A DNA stretch of 64,000 bases from an uncultured Aquimarina sp. Its GTDB lineage: Bacteria > Bacteroidota > Bacteroidia > Flavobacteriales > Flavobacteriaceae. The stretch lies in NCBI GenBank assembly GCA_947497175.1, contig CANMFM010000001.1:521802-585801 (forward strand), written 5' to 3'. Of the stretch, positions 59,456 to 64,000 are shown piece after piece. The notes beneath the pieces are model-generated. The model did no database searches. It was given only the letters and a program-made list of their open reading frames with translations, and was not told the origin of the DNA. How positions within the stretch are numbered: position 1 is the stretch's first letter; every line of letters begins with the position of its first letter. Made by a program: the position numbers and the translations under genes.

Positions 59456-61465
59456 ATGAGAAAAAACTTAATAATTATAATAGCGTTTCTGTTTGTCTCT
59501 GTGATTTTTGCCCAGGATAGAAACCAGGAAGAAATCAACCAGAACCCTACATTGAGTAGAGAGGATGACCAGAATTCCAAAAAGTCTTTAAGAGAGATAG
59601 CTGCAGAAGCTAAGAAAGATAAAGAAAAGAAACCTCCAGTTACCGAGTATAAGATCATCAGTAAAGAAAATGATACTACGTATTTAGATACCACGCTAAC
59701 CATTCAAAAAGATTATAAATTTAATTATTTAAGAAGAGATGATTTTGAATTGTTACCTATTCATAATGTTGGACAAACGTATAACAGTTTGGTCAAACGC
59801 GAAGAAGGGCTGCATTTATTACCTCTTTTTGGAGCCAGGGCACGACATTTCAATTTTATGGAAGTCCGGGATATTAACTATTATCATGTTCCCACACCAC
59901 TTACTGAGTTATATTTTAAAACCACCTTTGAACAAGGACAACAGTTAGATGCTTTCTTTACGGCAAATACGTCACCAAGAATTAATCTTTCTATTGCCTA
60001 TAAAGGTGTGCGTTCTTTAGGTAAATATCAGCATGCATTAACTAGTACTGGTAATTTTAGAGCGACATTAACTTACTTTACCAAAAATGAGCGATACAAA
60101 ATGAGATCACATTTTGTATCCCAGGATTTACTCAATGAAGAAAATGGAGGTCTATCTGAAGAAGGGATTGACCAATATTTAGGAAGAGGACAGTTTATTG
60201 CAGATGAAGATGAATTTATAGATAGAGGTGCAATTTCAGTTAATTTTGAAGACGCAGAAAGTATATTGTTAGGAAAAAGATTTTATCTGGACCATCAATT
60301 TGCACTCATCAAAAAAACTGACAGTACGAGTACTGGAGTATCCATTGGTCATATTATGGATCTTACCGATAAAAGATTTAGGTATGATCAAACCGCCGTT
60401 GCACCCGATAATCTTTTGGGTGAGGCTTATGTGTCAGGAGCTATATCAGATGACGTAGCTCTAGAAGATTTTAGCAATCAAGTTTTTATAGATCTAACCA
60501 ATACCTGGTTAGGTCAATTAAAAATAATTGGAGGTAGTTCTAACTATAATTATGGATACAATACCTTGTTGTCTCAGGTTGATGATGCCGGGGTGCAAAC
60601 AAATATTACAAACCGTATTAAGGGAGATGTGTTTTCTGTAGGAGGCGAATATAAAAATACATACAAAAGGTTTTCATTATTTGCTGACGGGATGACTTTA
60701 GTTTCTGGAGATTTTACAGGTCATTATTTCAATGCAGGAGCAGGATTTAGTTGGTATGATAAATATCAGGCTCAAGTAAAAATCAGTTCCAATTCTGTTG
60801 CACCTAATTATAATTTCCTCTTATACCAGAGTGATTATATCAATTATAACTGGCAAAATGATTTTTCGAATATAGAAACTCAGAAAGTTCAATTTAATAT
60901 CAAAGCAAAAAACATCGCCGAGATTGAAGCTAGTTATGCGAGTATTGATCAATATACGTTTTTTCAAAAAGATGCCAATGACATTATTAGACCAACACAA
61001 TTTGGACAAAGCATTGATTTGATAAAAGTAAAACTTACGCAAGGGCTTACATTCTGGAAATTAGGACTCGACAATACCGTAATGTATCAAAATGTACAAG
61101 GGGGGGAGCAGGTGTATAATGTGCCAGAGATAATTACCAGAAACAGTCTTTATTTTCAAGATCATTTTTTCAAAAAAAATGCACTTTTTATGCAAGCAGG
61201 TGTGACCCTGAAGTACTTTACCGCTTATAATGCAGATGCATACGACCCTGTGCTCTCAGAGTTTTATGTGCAAAATGATCAGGAAATAGGAGGGTTTCCG
61301 CAGGTTGATATCTTTTTTAATGCAAAGGTAAGGCAAACTCGTATCTTCTTTAAAGTAGAAAACTTTGGAGAAGCGTTTAGTCAAAACCAGGAATTTTCGG
61401 CACCGGGTTACCCTACTCGTGATGCTGTCTTGCGTTTCGGGTTGGTATGGAACTTCTTTTTATAG
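59456..61465 (+). CDS. putative porin (outer-membrane beta-barrel)
   Basis: A 669-residue protein when started at 59456 (MRKNLIIIIAFLFVSVIFAQ), a clear signal peptide; ATG 59450 would add two residues. The mature N terminus is charged (DRNQEEINQNPTLSREDD). The rest consists of alternating short beta strands rich in aromatic residues, such as YHVPTPLTELYFKTTFEQGQ and FFKVENFGEAFSQ, and ends in an aromatic-terminated strand (FGLVWNFFL), as expected for a barrel. LPLFGARARHFNFMEVRDINYYH is typical of the putative-porin family. Transported solutes are unknown. A repeat element follows the stop codon. Confidence 0.85.
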   Translation: MRKNLIIIIAFLFVSVIFAQDRNQEEINQNPTLSREDDQNSKKSLREIAAEAKKDKEKKPPVTEYKIISKENDTTYLDTTLTIQKDYKFNYLRRDDFELLPIHNVGQTYNSLVKREEGLHLLPLFGARARHFNFMEVRDINYYHVPTPLTELYFKTTFEQGQQLDAFFTANTSPRINLSIAYKGVRSLGKYQHALTSTGNFRATLTYFTKNERYKMRSHFVSQDLLNEENGGLSEEGIDQYLGRGQFIADEDEFIDRGAISVNFEDAESILLGKRFYLDHQFALIKKTDSTSTGVSIGHIMDLTDKRFRYDQTAVAPDNLLGEAYVSGAISDDVALEDFSNQVFIDLTNTWLGQLKIIGGSSNYNYGYNTLLSQVDDAGVQTNITNRIKGDVFSVGGEYKNTYKRFSLFADGMTLVSGDFTGHYFNAGAGFSWYDKYQAQVKISSNSVAPNYNFLLYQSDYINYNWQNDFSNIETQKVQFNIKAKNIAEIEASYASIDQYTFFQKDANDIIRPTQFGQSIDLIKVKLTQGLTFWKLGLDNTVMYQNVQGGEQVYNVPEIITRNSLYFQDHFFKKNALFMQAGVTLKYFTAYNADAYDPVLSEFYVQNDQEIGGFPQVDIFFNAKVRQTRIFFKVENFGEAFSQNQEFSAPGYPTRDAVLRFGLVWNFFL

Positions 61466-61546
61466 GGCACCCGGGCGGGCTATCCGTTTCAATTCCTCGC
61501 TTTTCGTGCCTCAAGCTGTGGGATTTCCACTGCTATCCCTGGTGCG
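61466..61546 (-). repeat. composite dispersed hairpin repeat, copy C (simple form, opposite strand)
   Basis: In the orientation of copies A and B it starts CGCACCAGGGATAGCAGTGG and ends AACGGATAGCCCGCCCGGGTGCC. Terminal GCACC pairs with GGTGC. The interior is short and lacks the nested CACTGAGCTTG hairpin. It fills the space right after the porin stop codon. Confidence 0.75.
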
Positions 61547-61607
61547 AATTAGATACTATTCAACATTTAAATGTACCTTTGATAATCTTGATGATTACCG
61601 TACACAA

Positions 61608-63905
61608 ATGAGCACTATCAAAAAAAGAAATATAGCTGTCCTGGGGCCTCAGGATTTTACAGGCATTACCCTTAAAAAACCTGCAGATTATGCAGCAGGG
61701 CTACCCGCAGTAAAAGTGGCGATTCAACACGCGTTTAAAGAAATGGGAGTGGTAAAATCGTTTCGTGCTCTTTCGCAAATGAACCAAAAAGATGGATTCG
61801 ATTGTCCAGGTTGTGCATGGCCAGACCCCGAAAAACCATCAAAGCTGGGAGAATATTGTGAGAATGGTGTAAAAGCAATAGCCGAAGAAGCTACAAATAG
61901 CAAGGTGGATAGAAATTTTTTTGCAAAATACTCTGTAGAAGAGTTGTCCAGATGGTCAGATTATCAAATTGGTAAGAGCGGAAGATTACTAGAGCCCATG
62001 ATTTTAAAACCCGATAGTGTTTACTACGAGCCAATTGCGTGGGATGAAGCTTATAGATTAATTGCTGAGGAGCTACACAAACTAAAATCACCAGATGAAG
62101 CAATATTTTATACATCTGGAAGATCTAGTAATGAAGCCGCATTTTTATACGGATTGTTTGTCAGAGCATTTGGAACCAATAATATGCCAGATTGCTCTAA
62201 TATGTGCCACGAGTCAAGTGGTGTGGCATTAAAGGAAACCCTGGGCATTGGCAAAGGTTCAGTTAAGCTGGAGGATTTTGATCAAGCCCAAGTGGTTATA
62301 GTGATGGGGCAAAACCCAGGTACAAATCACCCCAGAATGTTATCCGCATTGCAGAAATGTAAAGAAAATGGAGGAAAAATCATTAGTATCAATCCTCTTG
62401 AAGAAGCAGGCCTGATTAGATTTAAAAACCCCCAGGAGATAAAAGGAGTGCTGGCCTCAGGAACATCCTTAACCGATATACATCTGCAGGTAAAGATAAA
62501 TCAAGATGTTCCGCTTTTAAAATTGATAATAAAAAAACTAGCTGCCTTAGATAAAGAAAGGCGTAATGTTTTCGATCACGAATTCATAACTACCTATACA
62601 AACGGTTATGAAGAATTGCTGAAGGATTTAGATCAATATACAGAAGAAGAATTGCTCGAGTGGTCAGGTGTTTCGCAAGACCAGGTCGATAAAGCTGTGC
62701 AATTATTGGTAGATCATAATAACATTATTATCTGCTGGGCAATGGGATTAACGCAACATAAAAATGGTGTCCAAAATATTAAAGAATGTGTGAACTTCTT
62801 ACTTTTAAAAGGTAGTTTAGGTAAACCGGGAGCAGGAACTTGTCCAGTACGAGGTCATAGTAATGTGCAAGGTGATAGAACGGTCGGTATTATGCATCAT
62901 GTTTCTCCTTCGTTAAACACAGCGATAGAAAATACTTTTGGGTTTACACCACCGGATAAAGAGGGTTTAGATACTGTACATGCTATACAAGCAATGCATG
63001 ATAAAAAAGCTAAAGTATTTGTTGCTCTGGGAGGAAATTTTTTATCTGCAGCATCAGATACCGAGTATACAGGTAGAGCACTTCAAAATTGTGATCTAAC
63101 CGTTAGTGTAAGCACGAAGCTTAATAGAACACATTTGGTGACGGGTAAAACAGCTTTGATTTTACCTACTCTGGGACGTTCAGAATTAGATATAAGAGAG
63201 GGGAGTCCCCGGTTTTTTACGGTAGAAAACAGTATGGGTAAAGTGCATCAATCTAAAGGACTGTTGCAACCTGCCTCAGAACACTTAAAAAGCGAACCAG
63301 AAATTGTGGGTGAGATAGCTAATGCATATTTCAAAGAAGATCATCCTGTGCGCTGGAGATCCTTAAGTCAGGATTATAATTTGATCAGAGAAAAAATTGA
63401 ACTCGTTATAAAAGGATTTGAAGATTTAAATAAGAAGTCCAAGGGGTCAGGTTTTTATCTTCCTAATAACGTAAGAGATCTGGATTTTAGTAAACTCCCA
63501 GGACAAAAAGCACAATTTAGCATCTGTCAGTTGCCTAAACATAATATTGCAGAAAATGAGTTTGTATTGATGACGATTCGATCTCATGATCAATTTAATA
63601 CCACAATATATGGTTTAGATGATCGATACAGGGGTATTTATAATGAGAGAAGGGTAGTGTTTATGAATTCAAAAGATATGGCAAAGTACTCTTTAAAGAA
63701 ATTAGAGATTGTAAATCTTGTTAGCCTCTACGATAATACAAAACGAAAAGCGAATAATTTTTTAGTGATACCTTATAATATACCGCAAGGTAATTTAGCC
63801 TCTTATTTTCCGGAAACTAATGTTTTGGTTCCATTTAATCACTTTGCAGATAAGAGTAATACTCCTATTAGTAAGTCTATCGTCGTTACAATTGAGAAAG
63901 TATAA
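61608..63905 (+). CDS. FdhF/YdeP-family molybdopterin oxidoreductase
   Basis: About 765 residues when started at ATG 61608 (MSTIKKRNIAVLGPQDFTG); an upstream extension overlaps the porin gene and a repeat and is rejected. QKDGFDCPGCAWPDPEKPS near residue 63 is the YdeP-like start. The molybdopterin core shows FYTSGRSSNEAAFLYG, MPDCSNMCHESSGVALK, GQNPGTNHPRML, WAMGLTQHKNGVQNI and PVRGHSNVQGDRTVGI. The C-terminal domain (MTIRSHDQFNTTIYGLDDRYRG) binds the cofactor. The family is related to formate dehydrogenase alpha; the physiological substrate is unclear. No electron-transfer partner is in the window. Confidence 0.9.
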   Translation: MSTIKKRNIAVLGPQDFTGITLKKPADYAAGLPAVKVAIQHAFKEMGVVKSFRALSQMNQKDGFDCPGCAWPDPEKPSKLGEYCENGVKAIAEEATNSKVDRNFFAKYSVEELSRWSDYQIGKSGRLLEPMILKPDSVYYEPIAWDEAYRLIAEELHKLKSPDEAIFYTSGRSSNEAAFLYGLFVRAFGTNNMPDCSNMCHESSGVALKETLGIGKGSVKLEDFDQAQVVIVMGQNPGTNHPRMLSALQKCKENGGKIISINPLEEAGLIRFKNPQEIKGVLASGTSLTDIHLQVKINQDVPLLKLIIKKLAALDKERRNVFDHEFITTYTNGYEELLKDLDQYTEEELLEWSGVSQDQVDKAVQLLVDHNNIIICWAMGLTQHKNGVQNIKECVNFLLLKGSLGKPGAGTCPVRGHSNVQGDRTVGIMHHVSPSLNTAIENTFGFTPPDKEGLDTVHAIQAMHDKKAKVFVALGGNFLSAASDTEYTGRALQNCDLTVSVSTKLNRTHLVTGKTALILPTLGRSELDIREGSPRFFTVENSMGKVHQSKGLLQPASEHLKSEPEIVGEIANAYFKEDHPVRWRSLSQDYNLIREKIELVIKGFEDLNKKSKGSGFYLPNNVRDLDFSKLPGQKAQFSICQLPKHNIAENEFVLMTIRSHDQFNTTIYGLDDRYRGIYNERRVVFMNSKDMAKYSLKKLEIVNLVSLYDNTKRKANNFLVIPYNIPQGNLASYFPETNVLVPFNHFADKSNTPISKSIVVTIEKV

Positions 63906-64000
63906 AGATATAAAGCCTCAAACTTTTATTTTTTATTGTTTGTAAACATAGTATTGTCAATGTGTTACAAAAACATTAAAAAATACTTTAAAAAAGGTAT
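63906..64000. other. window end without gene
   Basis: Ninety-five AT-rich bases after the oxidoreductase. No gene or clear signal; a GTTACAAAAACATTAAAAAA stretch may be an upstream region of a gene outside the window. Confidence 0.3.

Noticed and set aside
61365..61607. 80-residue N-terminal extension of the FdhF/YdeP protein
   Set aside because: It overlaps the porin gene and the dispersed repeat, has no family resemblance, and the normal start lies at 61608.

Overview
The window reads as a chromosomal piece of a marine-type member of the Bacteroidota, most likely Flavobacteriaceae. The clues are type IX secretion C-terminal sorting domains on secreted proteases, many Bacteroidota-only families (DUF4136, DUF4230, DUF5522, putative porin), AT-rich intergenic DNA, TAnnTTTG-type promoters, no clear Shine-Dalgarno sequences, and dispersed hairpin repeats. 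I see no rRNA, tRNA, CRISPR array or prophage. Genus cannot be fixed from sequence reading alone.

Region 1 (1-1699): the 3' end of a secreted trypsin-like protease with a T9SS tail, a META-domain lipoprotein, and a TetR regulator. Region 2 (1749-15143): a near-complete aerobic phenylacetyl-CoA catabolic cluster in one direction, paaE-A-B-C-D, a VOC protein, paaG, paaH, paaI, a lipoprotein, paaJ, paaZ (with an extra C-terminal domain), an enoyl-CoA hydratase and paaY. It is interrupted by at least four kinds of intergenic element: two remnants of a four-helix-bundle element, a GIY-YIG gene framed by 30-bp inverted repeats, and hairpin repeats. No phenylacetate-CoA ligase is present. Region 3 (15252-20121): 2-oxoacid dehydrogenase E2, a branched-chain aminotransferase and a fused E1 alpha/beta, preceded by the same AACTA-N8-TAGTT palindrome that occurs twice before paaE. 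This suggests one TetR regulon joining amino-acid transamination, oxidative decarboxylation and ring degradation.

Region 4 (20202-36403): housekeeping and accessory genes: a TPMT-like methyltransferase, GH25 lysozyme, BASS transporter, polyphosphate kinase, SSB, GNAT, a 1198-residue unknown protein with a coiled-coil and 19-residue repeats, DUF4230, DUF4136, DUF5522, a PLP deaminase, a glucosaminidase-LysM lipoprotein whose signal peptide carries an in-frame dispersed repeat, and hemL. Region 5 (36464-41241): a TIR-like protein, a lipoprotein, a DUF4157 protein with a lysozyme-like domain, a striking array with about 21.35-nt period, and a helical protein. Region 6 (41400-49266): YiaA, DUF2157 with its GDYXXLXY partner, SPOR protein, candidate small RNA, lysS, DUF1573, a membrane LuxR regulator, and a short YqaE/Pmp3 gene. 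Region 7 (49322-63905): lipB, two secreted metalloproteases (reprolysin-like with T9SS tail; astacin lipoprotein), a large lipoprotein, rnhB, a putative porin and an FdhF/YdeP-type molybdopterin oxidoreductase.

The most unusual content is in non-coding and repeat DNA: the helically phased repeat array, a composite hairpin repeat with compensatory changes at its base, a repeat domesticated inside a signal peptide, and selfish elements packed into the paa operon. Among proteins, the DUF4157-muramidase plus downstream lipoprotein looks like an effector/immunity pair.
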